A DNA stretch of 64,000 nt from Serilophus lunatus (taxonomy: Eukaryota > Chordata > Aves > Passeriformes > Eurylaimidae). The stretch is from contig VXBA01001023.1 in assembly GCA_013399895.1 (NCBI GenBank), positions 993,348 to 1,057,347 of the forward strand. The letters are read 5' to 3'. The translations under genes and the position numbers were made by a program. The notes under the pieces were generated by a model. It was given only the letters and a program-made list of their open reading frames with translations. It was not told the DNA's origin and did not search any database. Each line of letters opens with the position of its first letter. Within the stretch, counting starts at the first letter, position 1. Shown piece by piece: positions 48,601 through 61,870 of this stretch.

Positions 48601-51600
48601 TACCTTCTTGCTCTGGCAAACAGAAAATGGAAGTAAATAATGGATTGTAAAGCGTTAGGAAATCTCTAGCTGGGCAATCCGTGTTTCTGGCCTACAGGAT
48701 TTCATGAGGTGTTTGTAACTGCCTGTTTGACTATGGAGTGCCTTCCAGAAAACACCTCCATGGTCTTGCTTCAGGAGATGGGAATTGGTCAACCTGTGGC
48801 AGGGAATCCTCCACCCACTGCCTCCCACTCATCCATTGACAAGGAATAGTAGAATGGCATATTAATTTAGGAGCTGAGCCTATGAAAACTTGTCAGGGAA
48901 TGCATGCTGAGGGTTTTTTTGCGAAGGAAATACATGATGGCTTTTAACCTGCTTTCTTAACTTTCCATTGTGTTTCTTGTCGTTTTTATTGAATCCCCTT
49001 AACTTTGCAAACACCTGATCTGAACTTACAGCTGACCTGCATCAAAAACAATCTCAGTGCTTAGGGAGAAGGAACTATTTCTGTTGGGTTTGCAGCAGAT
49101 TAACTCAGGGATTTTTGTACAGTCTTGGGGGACAGGTTGCCAACTCTACCAAAGAGGAGGCTTGGAAGTGGATTTTCTGTGAGATGGCAGCTTGTGTCTG
49201 GGATGAAGGGATTCTTGGCATATGGGAACTTAGTATTGGATCCATCCCTGGTGATCTCAGAGCTGGAAGGGAGCAGAGAGCCAAGTTCACAGTGACTGTC
49301 CGAGTTGGCTTTTTTCAGATTGTGTTGTGGTTGGAAAATGCTGATGTGTCGAATCTGAAATATCTTACAAGAAAAAGTTCTGTTTCAGTCAGTTTTTCAT
49401 CTGAAGAAAAAGCAAGGTGTAGCAAAGCTCAGAAATGGAAAACTAAATATTTTTTGCGCTTTTCAGACAAATGTTACAGCTTTCCCATCTAAACCAATAT
49501 GGTGTTCAGAAACATTCTTGTAGTCAAAATACTGGAAAATGATTGAGTGTCCAAATCCTAAGGAAACTTTACAGAAACTGAACAGTTCAATGATTCTGAA
49601 TTATTTTTTGAACTCCTGCAGCACAAAAAATTGCCAGGGTTTTCATCAGAACATTTTCACTGTAATCGGTTGCATGAGTTTAATAATGAGAAATTGTTTC
49701 AGTATTGCATTTTTTATTTCTAAAATGAAGCTGTATGTTAGTGGGAGAGCATCACAAGGAGATAATTCTGTTCAGGGAACTGTTACTTTGTTTTGGAATT
49801 AGATGAAGCCATAAATAAATACTATTCTGTCTTTAAGTTATAAAATTGTTCCCATCCAAACAGCCTCTTAAGACATTTTCCACCTGTTAAAGGACATGTA
49901 GTATTGGGAGTCTTTCATAACAGTGGAAACTGGCTCAAACTTTCAACGGGTTTGTAAAAAATAAACCAGCGTTGATTTATGAGTTGAACTGCGACAGGGA
50001 ACATGTAAGCAAATAAAAACAATGAACTGAGAAAAAAGCAAATATACTGTTGATTTGGCACCGCATGAATCATGCAGGCAAATCTGAGAGGAATAGGAGG
50101 AATGAGCCTCAGAGTGATGGATTGGGAAAGGGGATCTGATCCCTGGGTAATGAAATGTGAGGGGGTCTTGCCTTATGCTGTTGACCCAGAGGTAGCCTGG
50201 AGGAAAGTGATTCCTTCTGACTATACAGTGTTAGTTAAAACAATCCCCTGGGCTCAAATATCAGCTATTAAAATAAATTCAGGAGACAGAGGAAGCGATG
50301 TTTATAAGTTGGAAGTTTGAGCTGCCTTTTAAACAATTGTGGATCTACAGATTCTGAACTGGAAACGTGATACGGCGGGAAGAGGGCAAGAGGAAATGGC
50401 AAGAGGGTAAACTGGGGGTGAGGTGGGACAGAGCATGGAATTGGGAGGAAAAGCCATCTTTTTGGGGGTGGAGGGAAGAGGAATTCTTGCAGAGGCAAGC
50501 ACAGAAACCCCCTATACATATTCCTGCTTCACCTTGTCCCTTCCAAGTGCCAGGGCTGTGCATGAAGGTGCCACAGACACCCCAAGGATAACAAGGGTTT
50601 ACAGCACATCTGGGTGTGTTTGGGTTTTCAGCCATAATTATAAGAGTTGGTCACTGTTTTCCAACAGAACATTTTTCTTCCAGAAGGGATTTTGATTGAG
50701 ACTGAGGTCTTCCATGGAAAAATGGATGTAGTTTAGTTCTGGGGAGAAGAAAAAAAAAAAGAGCTATTTATTTAATCAGTAATAAAATCAAGGATGTTAA
50801 TCATCATAATAGAACCCTTTCACTTTAATTGCAGCAGGAGCAGCACCACCACCACCAAAGGAAATCTTTAACAACAAAAGAAATCTCTGAGCTGACCACT
50901 GACCAATTTTGGGTTTGGAACAAGAGCATTTCCCTTAAGTAATCACTTGAGTTTCTGCACTGCTCCAGAGCATTATTGGAAAACTGAAACTTTCCTTTGG
51001 GCAGCAGCATGACCCAAACACTGCAGAAATGCACTTGAAATGGCTTTGCCTCTGCTCTCTGGCATTGCTGTCTGTGATACTCCGAGGTGCCTTTCCTGTT
51101 GTACCTATTTCTTCTAGCCTGGAATTTGATTCAAACAGAGGATCTCTCTCCTGCTGAGGGAATACTTTAGGCAGCACTGATCTTGTTTTGGTTTCTAACC
51201 ACCGTAGGTATTTATAACTCTATATTAAATAAGTTACAAAAATGTAACTAGGAAATGTTATTGGTGAGTCTCTAGCAGGTGGATTTGGTTGTTATTCAAA
51301 ATGATACCGTGAGCCTCATGTCCTTTTTCTTCTCTTCTTGATGCCAGAGGTGTCCTGTGGTTTTTCCAAGTGACCTTTCACCATTGAAGTTCTTGCTCGT
51401 GCCTGATAATGACACACAAGCAAATCCCCATCTGTTCCCACACACATCCCTATCCCACCTTTCCTTGTATTTAATATTTTCACAGAGCTGCTCCAGTAGG
51501 AGAGGCTCATGCTGAGACTATTCCTCTGCAATTTATGAGCAGGATCGGTGCCTGGAATTTCCCGAAGTGCCGGGTGAAAGACAGGCTCAGAGACCCTTGT

Positions 51601-52357
51601 ATACAGCTCTGAAAAAAAATGTGAAAGGCAATGAAATCTGAGCTCAGGCTTTCAGAGACAACTTGACAAGTCAATTGCCCTGTTAGGAGTTGACAACAGT
51701 GACCCTGATAGTAGAAATGATCCGTTTCCTCTGGTTTAATTTATCACTAGCAGGATTCTGAGTAGCTGCTCAGTAGCACAGTTTTCAGATACTGATACAG
51801 CTTCAATCCCAAATGGGATATTTTATGAAGGGAGAGTTTTCTTACAGTCCTAAAAAACCCTCGAAAACCAACCCCCAGAAAAAAAAAGAAGAAAGTGCCC
51901 AAGTTCACCGTGTTTATTGTTAAGAGTCAAATCTGATATAAGTGAAGCCTCACGTTTTAAAATTCCTTACCTAATATTGGATGCTGATCCATGTTGTTGC
52001 TTTCTCAGGCATTTCAAACAATGTTCTCAATGAATTTCATTCTAGAGATGTGGAGAGCAAAATTCTCAGTCATTCAGAATGAAAGTTGAACTAAACAAAT
52101 CCTTACAACGTACGTCTGGGCAAGAACTTGAATACAAAGTCTACTGTTTTTACTTCACTGATAGGAAAGTTACCTTGTTTTGGAGCTCTGTTTATGAAAT
52201 GTTGTGGCATTATTTTCACCAATGTGACCAGAAGATCCCAGGGATCTTGATCCCTGGGACATCTATCAGGAGAGAGATTTTAATGGAAGCCTGAGCTCTT
52301 ACTGGAGCCATTGAACTGTTTTGAGTTAGGTGGGTGAATGCCCCCCCAGTGCAGATT
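45683..52357. other. Non-coding stretch, no gene recognised
   Basis: Nothing recognisable as a gene. It holds a T17 run (48299-48315), an A11 run (50750-50760), a small CAC trinucleotide run (about 50843-50856), a G-rich patch (50375-50480) and a CpG pocket with a TGAGTCA AP-1-type site near 48105-48157. The 125-codon plus frame at 49115-49492 is unrecognised. Confidence 0.45.
48299..48315 (+). repeat. T17 homopolymer
   Basis: A run of 17 T with no recognisable retrogene beside it. Confidence 0.9.
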
Positions 52358-52445
52358 TATACAGGAAGTCTGTGGCAGAGGCAAGAATTGAACCCAGCTT
52401 TTCTGTGACTGTCTTTTTATTCCCAAGCTTCCAGTTAAACTGTAA
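52358..52445 (+). repeat. MIR/CORE-type fossil SINE fragment
   Basis: ACAGGAAGTCTGTGGCAGAG followed by GCAAGAATTGAACCCAGC is the core of the amniote fossil SINE tail as I remember it (CACAGGAAGTCTGTGGCAGA, then GCAGGAATTGAACCCAGG). It shares 18 consecutive bases with the copy at 7174-7191. It is the clearest member of the family in the window. Confidence 0.6.
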
Positions 52446-55400
52446 TCCATCTTGAACCACTTACTGGAAATAGTTCCCTAAAAATAAATTGAAAGTCTTA
52501 AGTGATCAGGAAGTTTACCTAAACTTCAGAGGCAGGTTAATGTGAGAGTACTTTGGACTGGCTCTTCTTGAGGGAGGCAGAGTGTTATGGTTGCTCTCCA
52601 CTCACTCCTTCATGGATTTGCCTTGTTAGTCTGCTCCTGGAGAGCAATCCATCCTGCCAGATCCATCCTTCCAAACCTCACCTGTTCGGTCTCATAGAAA
52701 ACTGGCATTGGTGAGATTTGGGCAAATGATTAGAAAATGAAAATAGAGGATCTCGGGTGGGAGAGGGGCCACTTTGCATAAAGTACTGGGAGCACCTTTT
52801 CCAAACACACTGCAGACTTGGATTTAGTTATCCAGGAGCTGTAGGAAGAGACATTCCCAGCTCACATGTGGCAGATGATGAGGAAAATGTCCCTACGTCC
52901 AGCAGAAGGGCGATGTTTTTTGCCAAGCCCCCATGACCAGGAGGCAAGTTTTCAGCCTGTCCTGGTATTTCTCTGGCAGGGCTAAGGGGAACAGTTTCCA
53001 AGGTGGCATTTTGTGCCACTGGTGTTATCCATAAATGGCTTTGGAGCTGCTTCCCTGGGAGAAATCAGTCCATATCAGAGGTCTAACAAACTTGAAAAGT
53101 AACTTTGCTTCCTGTACTTGAGCTGAATTACTTCTGGGCACAATATGTGTGCTACTAACAGAGATGGGACTGCTAAATAAACTGACAGGACGAAAGTAGC
53201 TCAAGTAATTAAACCAAATTTTTACAGTTTGATTGGTTTTATTTTTAAGAAAAGCTCAGTTTGGTATAGTCTCAGAGCAGATGCAGAGGGGAGGGCAGGA
53301 GCAGCAGGATAACCTGCTCTGCTGTGGAAGGAGCTGGAGTTGCAAACATGCTGCATAGGTGACAATGTTATTGTAATACATTTATTGTCTTGATACTGCA
53401 CATGTATATAGATGTATGCTTGTGGGTGTAATATATTAAGATTATTGAATATAGAAATGTATGAAAGAGCTTAAATTCCAGTAGGGGCACTAACTTCATT
53501 GTGTTCTGTGGTTTTTGTATGAAATCACACATTTCAACTATACAAGGTGGGGAAATGGTCGCTTGTGTTTCATCCAGAGGCAGGACTGTCCTTTTTAAAC
53601 AGAAAATTCTTTCATCCATCCAGTCCAAGTACGTAAAGTCAGGCATTGCCTAAAACTGGTCAGAAAACAACCAAAGGGGTTTTTTCACCCTAATGTACAT
53701 AAAATCTCCATGGGAATGTTTACATTAGACAAGTGCCTGCCAGCTTTACGAGGACAGCTAAATCCCTGTTGGGGACATTGCAGAGCAGTGAGCCTGTGGG
53801 CTGAGAGACGTTCTCACCGAAGTATGGGGCAGAGCCTGTTTCTGATGTATAGGGAGCAAAGTGGCCTTATTTTCAGGGGGACTACCTATTGGCTTCCAAG
53901 GGAAATCTAAAATCCAGGGCATGAAGGTGGTTGTCTTGCAGTGCAAACAACAGACGACAAACCCCATCCTCACAAAATACAAGCCCTGCTGCAGGTAGTG
54001 GGAAACCTGCCTGTGCTGGAAACCTCTAAATCTGGCCCAAAAAAATGCCATTCTCTTTGTTTCCTCCATGGGGAAATTTAATTCCCAGCTCTTCTCCAGG
54101 AAGTATGTTGGAGAATGCTGATGGGGCTCTTCAACGGAGGAATGGCCCCTATTACCCAGTGAGGAATGGCATGGGTCAGATCTGTAGGAGAAGTCTGTGT
54201 GTGAGAGAGAAAGATGAAGATGTGGGATCAGTGAAGAGCAGGGATAAAAAAGGAATGAGGGCAGTGACGTTTAACACCAGGGACGGCAGTAACACCCCAG
54301 AGACAACATCCTTTTTCTAATCTTAGGCTTCCTTAGGAAACACAGCTGTCTGTGTGTCTGTACATACAGGTATTTGCTCATATCCAAAAGGAAAAGCCCC
54401 CCAGCACTTCCCCAACCCCTCTGCTGAGGGTTCAAACCTGCCCGTGATAAATGTGCTGTTATTCTGGCTGCAGGTTTTTATTTTGGGGGATATCAATTGG
54501 ATTCTTATTATGAGAGCAGAAAATTGGAGTTACATCTGGTGAGTGACGCATGTGACAGTATCACTGCGAGGAATTCCAGGTTCCTGAAGCTTTCCAATTA
54601 ACTGGGGGCACTTTTCCTCAGGTGCTCCACGCTCGGGTTTTCAGCGTGTGCCTGCTCCCAAGTTGTAAATCAACGAGTGGGTTATTGTACTTTGGTAGGA
54701 GCTCTTGTGCCAGTAAAATGAAACAGCAAATAATAAACCCCAAGGAGATTTATATAGCCCGAGTTGATGAAACAATTACCTTCTCATTCCTAGGCCCACT
54801 CAGAAAGGTGGGTTAAAAATAACTGAAAATTTACAAGAGCCTAAAACCAAATCTGAAAAGTACAACCTCAGCAACTTATTGGGCTCGTCCTAGTGAGAGC
54901 CAGATTTACTGTTTGCAATTTCTTCAACTTGTTCGGTCATTTTTATTATTTTTTTTTCAACTGCCCCCTCCCCAAGCTGATGACAAGCCTTGGCAAAAAC
55001 ATCTGTGCAAATAAAGCAGGGTAAAGAGTGGAGGGACCTGACCAAGAGCTCCCTGTGTCTGCTATGGCAAAAAATGTTTCATAAAAGCATCCAAGAGCCT
55101 GGAACCTCTGGGGTCACATCTCATGTGCCAGGGCATCCACAAAATGCTTGTGATCAGTGTGTGTAGGGCCAGGGCAGGGCAGAGATTTGGGAGTGGTTGG
55201 AGGATGTTATTGCTCCAAGGGACACACACTGTTGTTATCCTAACCTGATCCATTGGTTTGATAAGTGCTCTGCTGACAGCATCAGGATTAAGGTGACAGC
55301 ACTTTCCAGCCAGGACACATGGGGAGGTCCCATGTTCAGCTGGAGCACTTTGGACTAAGAAAGCAACAGGTCATTTGCCATTTCCCTTTGTCCCTGTTGG

Positions 55401-56453
55401 TAATGGCCAAGCCCTGGAATACTGCACTGCCCCTGCTCTTGGCTCTGCTGGTCCCAATGAGTAGACCCAGCAGCCTCTCCTTGGTGCCTTCATGTCCTGC
55501 TTGTCCTCTTCCTCTGTCTGAGCTTCCCATGTGCCCAGGAACGACTCTGTGCTATGGGTGTGTCATTTCTGACTCCCTGTCACGTCGAGGCCATGCCAGG
55601 TCCCCACACACCCGGGGACAAACAAAGATGGTGTCTCTGTGTGACCCCCAGCCTTGGCCCAGGGGTGTGCAGACCCTTTGGAAACCTCCTTGCTCTCTGC
55701 TTCCTGTTGAGGAAATGGCGATGTGCCCCACAGCCCTGCTCCAGGGAACAGCTTGGGCGGTTACAGTCTTTAAACAATGGGGGTTTTTCCTGCTCTTCCT
55801 TTTCTCGTGGAATATGGGCAGTTGAATAATGTGTTCCAGATCAGCCCAGCAAATCCTGCCCCTTCAGCTCTGCAGCACACGCTGTCCCACCTGGTACCCC
55901 TGATCCCAGCAGGACCATGATGGCCAGGCAGAACACTGACATCTCTCTGTCAAAGGCTACTGGTGAAAAAAGCTTTAGTCTAAGTTTTGCTGCACAGCAT
56001 TTGTAGAGTTCATTCCAAAGGCAGGGCAGAATGAAGAGATTTGTTTGTATTCCAGCCGCAGAGACATTTTTGTCATAAATCAGGAAGAACAGAGGAACAT
56101 AAAAGTTGGCTGTTAGACTGGTCCTTTCAATAAAAAGTACTTCCTTCTCTCAAAAAAACAAAATCTCTACAAATACGTTTCAGGTTTTGGAAAATGCTCT
56201 TCTTTTTAATGGAGAGGAGCATCACCAAGTTACTTTAGCTGGCCCTGTGATGTCCCCAGTGCCTGCTCCTCTCCCCAGAGGGGTTTGACCCTCCCCAGCT
56301 GAAGGATGTTCCCCAGTCATCGTCCGCCCGCATCTATCAGTGCCACAAATCTTCAGATTAAAAATGGTGCCAGAAATAATGATACCCATTTTAGTGGGCC
56401 AGTTTCCCCTCTGAAGGTTGGCATGTGATTCTTATTTTCTGCATTACATAAAA
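52446..56453. other. Non-coding stretch, no gene recognised
   Basis: No repeat or gene is recognised. The plus frame at 54045-54320 and the 140-codon frame starting at 55403 are protein-like in places but unrecognised. The latter is listed separately. The 54720-54900 block is AT-rich and low-copy in appearance. Confidence 0.45.
55403..55825 (+). other. 140-codon open frame with signal-peptide-like start
   Basis: The internal ATG has a good initiation context (G at -3, G at +4). The predicted product begins MAKPWNTALPLLLALLVPMS, a short basic start followed by a hydrophobic run, and then several cysteines. It shows no known domain and no promoter-like CpG enrichment. It lies within a slightly longer frame that starts at 55319. 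Chance is the likelier explanation. Confidence 0.12.
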
Positions 56454-56592
56454 GCTAAGGGTGGGATTTTCAAAACCACTCAGTGCTGGCCTAATTGTGC
56501 TCCCACTGAAGTCAATGGGACTTTCTTCCCCCCGGACTGTAATCGGAGCAGTTAAGCCAGCACTGAGTGCTTACGAAAACCACATCCTAACC
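56454..56592. repeat. Palindromic fossil repeat (MITE-like hairpin)
   Basis: Arms of about 48 bases (56456-56504 and 56543-56591) are imperfect inverted repeats. The best matched core is CCACTCAGTGCTGGCCTAAT on the left against CAGTTAAGCCAGCACTGAGT on the right, and the outer ends are TAAGGGTGGGATTTTC and GAAAACCACATCCTAA. The centre carries CCCACTGAAGTCAATGGGA, a motif I associate with palindromic interspersed repeats frequent in turtles and crocodilians. It is non-autonomous and encodes nothing. The exact family name is not claimed. Confidence 0.65.
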
Positions 56593-56699
56593 ATGCTCCC
56601 AGACCTCACCCAGCTTGCTGCTTTCATGGCATGAAGTTTGTTTTCATCATATTAGATGTGCTGGAATGCTGATGTCTACAGGAAGCTCCCAGGGCCTGA

Positions 56700-56840
56700 G
56701 TTCAGCATTAGCTCTGGCCGGGCTTGGCTTTGTGGGTTCCAGCTCAAGCGTTCCTGTAAGTGCGGCGAGCGGCTCATCGCACAAATAACGTCAGCGGTGT
56801 CGGGACAAGCCAGAGCTGGGCCAGGCCCTGACTTGTCCCA
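56700..56840. promoter_or_regulatory. CpG pocket with CRE-like site
   Basis: Eight CpG fall in about 60 bases (56747-56805) in otherwise CpG-poor DNA, including AATAACGTCAGCGG, whose ACGTCA core is CREB/ATF-like. A 66-codon frame (56656-56856) runs through it, with an acceptor-like CTACAG at 56675-56680 and a GTAAGTG donor-like site at 56755. Retained CpGs suggest low germline methylation or selection. It could be a small regulatory element or an old exon. Confidence 0.3.
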
Positions 56841-56904
56841 GGTGCTCAGGGTTTAGGGAAGGCACAGGAAGGAGGCACGTTGTCCTCCAAGCAGACACCT
56901 TCTG

Positions 56905-56946
56905 CCTGGACCAGCCTCCCCCCTTCTTCCTGGACCAGCCTCCCCC
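56905..56946 (+). repeat. 24-bp tandem duplication
   Basis: CCTGGACCAGCCTCCCCC occurs twice head to tail with a period of about 24 bases, separated by CTTCTT. A local slippage duplication. Confidence 0.8.
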
Positions 56947-58468
56947 ACCAGCCATCCCAGTATCGCAGTCCTGGCTGCTGGAGGGGGTCAGTCTGCTGGG
57001 AGTGTTTTGGGGAGCACTGTATGTACCTAAACCAGTGCATGCTGCTATTCTTGTGGAAGTCAGTGTCCCAAATCTGCTTTCTTGAGCAAAGGATCTTGGC
57101 CATAGGACCCTGGAGCTCTGTTGAGTCAGGGCAAAACCAGCCTTCTGAGAACAATGCTGGGAAACAACTTGGGCAGGGATTTTTCAGATAGTTGGACTTT
57201 CCACGCAATACCATTTGAGTAGAAGATATCTGCTCGTTCTTCATGCAGGAGTGCCAGATTGCTACTCTCTGGGTGCTCAGTAATTTTTTGTTGTTGTTGT
57301 TTGATACTTTTTGGGGTTTTTTTTCAGTTTTCTATTTTTTTTGTTTGTTTGCTTCTTCAGTTTATCATTTGCAATTGCTATAAAAGTTGTGCTTTGATTC
57401 TCAGATTCTTGATAAAAAGTTGGCTTCTATTCTTTTATTAAAAAAACCCCAAACCAACCCCGTCAGAAAACAATAAAACCGTTCCCTAATTTTACCTCTC
57501 ACTGTAGCACATTGCCCATCAGGCACGCTGGCAACATCCTGTATTTTGTGCTTGAGTTAATCTGGAGGCGACCATGGAGAGGCGAAGGTGGCTGTGCCAG
57601 GTGATTTGCTCATGCTCAGCAGCAGATGGGATGTGATGGATCCCATCCCAGTGACCTCTGCCATCTCTGGATTTTGTTTGGAACCCGGTGGAGTGTAAAA
57701 TGACTCCACCAGCGAAAACTCAGCATAGGGAAGAGCTCCCACCCTGCTCTCCATATCCCAGAGATGAAACCAACTGGAAAGAGTCTTTCCCTGTAGCCAA
57801 GAAAGTCATTTTGTGTTCCCTGCACAAGCTGGGCTGAACTCGGCCCACGGATGATTGCCGCCGTCGATCCAAATCTCCCAAAAGGCTGGTGTATTTTCCT
57901 GCTAATAAATGTCCCACAAATGTTTTGAATTTCTGCACTCATTAGGGCTTAGGGAGGCTATTTGTCAGGACCAAAGACGTCTCCTACAATAAAGCAGCAG
58001 CTGTCTGCAAAGGGTGAGGAGACATTTGTGGCCGTGAGCTGAGTCTGCTGTCAGCAACCAGGCCCCTGACCAGCTCTAGTAAATGTTTTATTGATTTAAT
58101 ATTAAATTAACTGCCTGGGCATAAGGAGTGCATTATTTTTAATGGCATTCTGATATTAGGGACTGCAGTTTGCTAGAATGCACCTGTAAAATTAGTATCC
58201 CCCAGTATTCTGCAGGAGCCATAAAACGTAATGCAGCTCAACATGGGTAGAGTTACAGAGTCCACTTCCAGCCTGATGGCCCCTCCAATTCCCACTGCCA
58301 GAGGAGCAGGAGGTCAGTCAGCTCAGAAGGCTCATTCTAGCTTCATCTCTTCTTTGCTCTGAAATGGGATAGCCTGGCTCCTCATCCTGGAGCATCCTGT
58401 CTGACAGGGCACGGTAACTTGTAGTAACAGCAGGGCACCTTCAGTAGGGAGCAATGATTTCTCTTTTC

Positions 58469-58520
58469 TTTTTTTTTTTTTTTTTTTCCCCTAAATAAAA
58501 TAAATAAAAANAAAACCCAC
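58469..58520 (+). repeat. T19 run plus A/T-rich tract with one unknown base
   Basis: Nineteen T, then CCCC and TAAATAAAATAAATAAAAA, with a single N at 58511. The ambiguity lies in low-complexity sequence and is probably a consensus failure. Confidence 0.9.
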
Positions 58521-61500
58521 AATTAAAAAAAGCACTCATCCAGCCCCAATTATGTCACCTTGTCATTTACCTTCTTTAGCAAAAGGAAAGGTGTTGGGAA
58601 ACAAATAGAATTTGAGATTTAAATAAATAAGCACATTCCTTAGTGTAACAATGTCAGGTTGTGCTATTCAGGAGGATTCTTGTTATGCAAATAACCTGCA
58701 CCTTTCTGCTCTACAGTTGCCATTGGGTTTCCTAAAAATTGCAGCAATTGCCCTTTTGCCATAGAGACCTTTTTCTTGTCCTTAAAACAAGTTCCTAATA
58801 AATGCTGTGTTTGGTTTTATTAAGGTTGTAAAAATGCCACGTTTGAGCTGTTTATATTTTGTGACTCCCTCAGAAATGGTTGATTACAGAGTCAAATCTT
58901 CTTAAATGACATTCAGATGGAGGTTCTGAGAAATCCTGGGATTTCTGAGAAGTTCCTTGCACATTGATTTCACAGCAATGAGTCCCAAGGAAACAATAGT
59001 GGATCCAAGACAGACACGAAACCATGATCTTAGTTCATCTAAGGACTCAATTATAAAAATAAACCCCTTAAATTAGAAGTTCACAAGTCAGGAGATGAGG
59101 TAGGGCACCAAATTTTGTGTATTTTGTCATTAAAGTTGCTTTAAGAACTGGAGAGCTGGGAGGCTTCACATATAGTTGAGTGACCAGATGAATTTCAAGG
59201 AGCAGTCATGGGTAGAACAACAATCCAAGAGGATTGGGATCAAAAAGGGCACCTGGTGGGATCACTCTTCTTCTGCATCTTCTTGGTAAAGCCTCTAAGG
59301 ATCTCTCTTTTCCAGTTGATTCCTTGGACATGTCACTGAATGAAATACATGGTTTTGTACTCCTAAGGCAAATGCTGACAAGTAATGTTTATTTTTTTTG
59401 TCATGACTTTCCAGATGACATCAAAATTTCTTTCAAAAAAAAGTTGAAAGTGTCACTGAACTTTTTCCATAGCGTTTTTGGCCACCAAAATTCAAATATT
59501 TTTTTTTTTTCTGGGGAAAAAGAGGGAAGACAGGACAGGGAATGGAAACATAATTTAGAAGAGATCAGTCACTGTCTGCAAATGCTGTCCATTCAACAGA
59601 TATGTTTCTCTAAGAACAAGTAATGAATTTCTCAGAAGACAAAGCCCACCTAGCACCTCTCCCTGGCTCTGGAGAGTGTGGATGCATCAAGGGCGTGGAG
59701 AAAACCATGGAGAGTGGAGCTGTGCAAGGACTTCTACTGGCTTTGGTAGGTGCTAGATCTAGAGAATTTCCCATTTTTTTATAGAACTGGTGTTGTTCTC
59801 CCCAATCTTCTGCCCGGTTTTCCTCTGGTTGCCACCTTTCATGTAACATTCAGATGTGGCAGCTCAGTGCAAGTTGTAAGAGCTCCTTCTACCAGTGACC
59901 TGCCCGTTTTGTGCTGCCTCTTGGCTCAGCTTTGGGAATGAAGATTAGGAAATCACACAAAAAGGTGGATCTATCACTTCTTGATTGAAAAAATACAGAT
60001 AATTCATTGCCCAGGCAACTTGAGTTGACAGAGTCAAACCATACTTTTTTCAAAGGATGTGGTGGATTTACTTATTCCTGTTTCTGTGTTTGATTTACTA
60101 CCACATGATTTCATTAAATAAGAACTTAACGTGGGGATTTCTGCCAAGCAACTTTAGGCAAGGCCCATATTCTACAAATCCCTAAATTTGAGGGTGGTGG
60201 GTGGGGGAATAATCGTATTTTTCTAGCAGATGTCCATTCTGCCTGTGGACTAGAGTTTGGGGTGGCTTGTTATTACTGTTTTTGCTTTAAAGACTTTGTA
60301 AAATTATGTTTATTTTCCTCCCAAAAGATAATGAACTTGAATTTTTAAATTCAGTCAAGTTGATTATAACTAATAACTATTCATTCTCTAATTAATAGTG
60401 ACATTGGAGGGAATAAATGAGAAACTTTTAAACAGGCAGAGTTTCAGGCTTGAACTGGTTTCAAATTCAGACAGAATTTCGTGGAGCCCTCTCCTGCCCT
60501 ACTGCAATCTAAGGCTACACAGCTCATGTTTGTTGGCATTTTTAAGAAGATAAAAGTATGTAAGAAGGTTCCTCTCTTTGACTACTGGATAGAAAATCCA
60601 TATCCTGGTAGCTTAACTGTCCAGGTCATGCTAAATTTCAGTGGAAGAAAATAAGTAAATGCAAGGAAGAAAATGCCAAAGAAAATGCAATGAGTGAAGA
60701 AAAAATGATGTAAGTTGGCCAAGAAATAGGTTCCACTTCTTGGCCCAGGCTCTGCGGTGGTGTAAATCATTGGTGCAGCCATTCCACTTCACCACAGCTT
60801 TCAGCTTGACCTGTTGTCAACTTCCAGCAAAAGTGATAACAGTCAAAATGTCACCATCTCAAAACAGTTTTGCCTATTCCTACAGGCTGGTCTTCACCCT
60901 CAGCTGCTGTTTTTTGCCGGTCCTCAGCATTGGGGGGAATGTTGATGCAAACTGAGCTCACGGGAGCGATGCCATTGCTGAAGGTTGGGCTTGGGAGAAA
61001 GGCACACCTGGGTCTTGTCTCCATTTCTGAGCCAGGTATCAGCTTCTCCACTCCAGGAGGATCTCTAGGTGACAACTAGCAAGGAGAGGCTTAAGGCATT
61101 TCAGTGATTCTTGTCCACATTAAACATCCTTGGCAGACCGTTGTTGCTTTGAGATATTCCCGATGAATATCTGGAGATGTTTTGGGGAGCCACTCTTTGG
61201 AGCTTGTGCAACAAACCTGAGCTTAGGGGTCCAGGCTGGTGCCCACAGCCCCTCACAGAGCAGACTGGGAAGGCAACCTGCTGTGGGTCAGCCTTGGGAT
61301 CTCCTTTTGCTTTATTCTGCTCTTTCTTGGCCATTTTGGGTTTTGGCTTCAGGTGACCGTCTACCACCCCACACCTCATGCTGCTGCTCACCTTTCAAAT
61401 GTCTTCAGAGTTCTGGTCAGTGGGGCAGGAAACTGTGTTTACATCTTCTCTGAGAGACATCCAGAGTTTAGGGGGGGGAAATGGCTTACTGTTTGAATAA

Positions 61501-61870
61501 AGTTAAAGACATTGCATCTGGAATGTATTCCATTAATTTGTGGCTAGCACCCATATATCAGATTCATGAGCTTCCAAGTAAACAGCTGTCATGGAGCTGC
61601 CATGGAGGGAAATTGGCACTGGTGGCTTGTGGTGAGCAGAGAGGGAACATGCTGGTACAGACTAATCCAAGGAGGAAACATTAACCCAGATGTGTAGAGG
61701 ACAATGAATGAATTGTTCCTCAGAGCTCCTCAGCTTCTCAGCTGTAGTAACATGAGACACAATTAAGTCTTCAGACTATAATATTCACTCACAGACACAG
61801 ACAGAACTGTACGTGTTGTCGCAGCCAGAAGGATGGGGATGCATCCCATGGCCTCCAAGACATCCCCACA

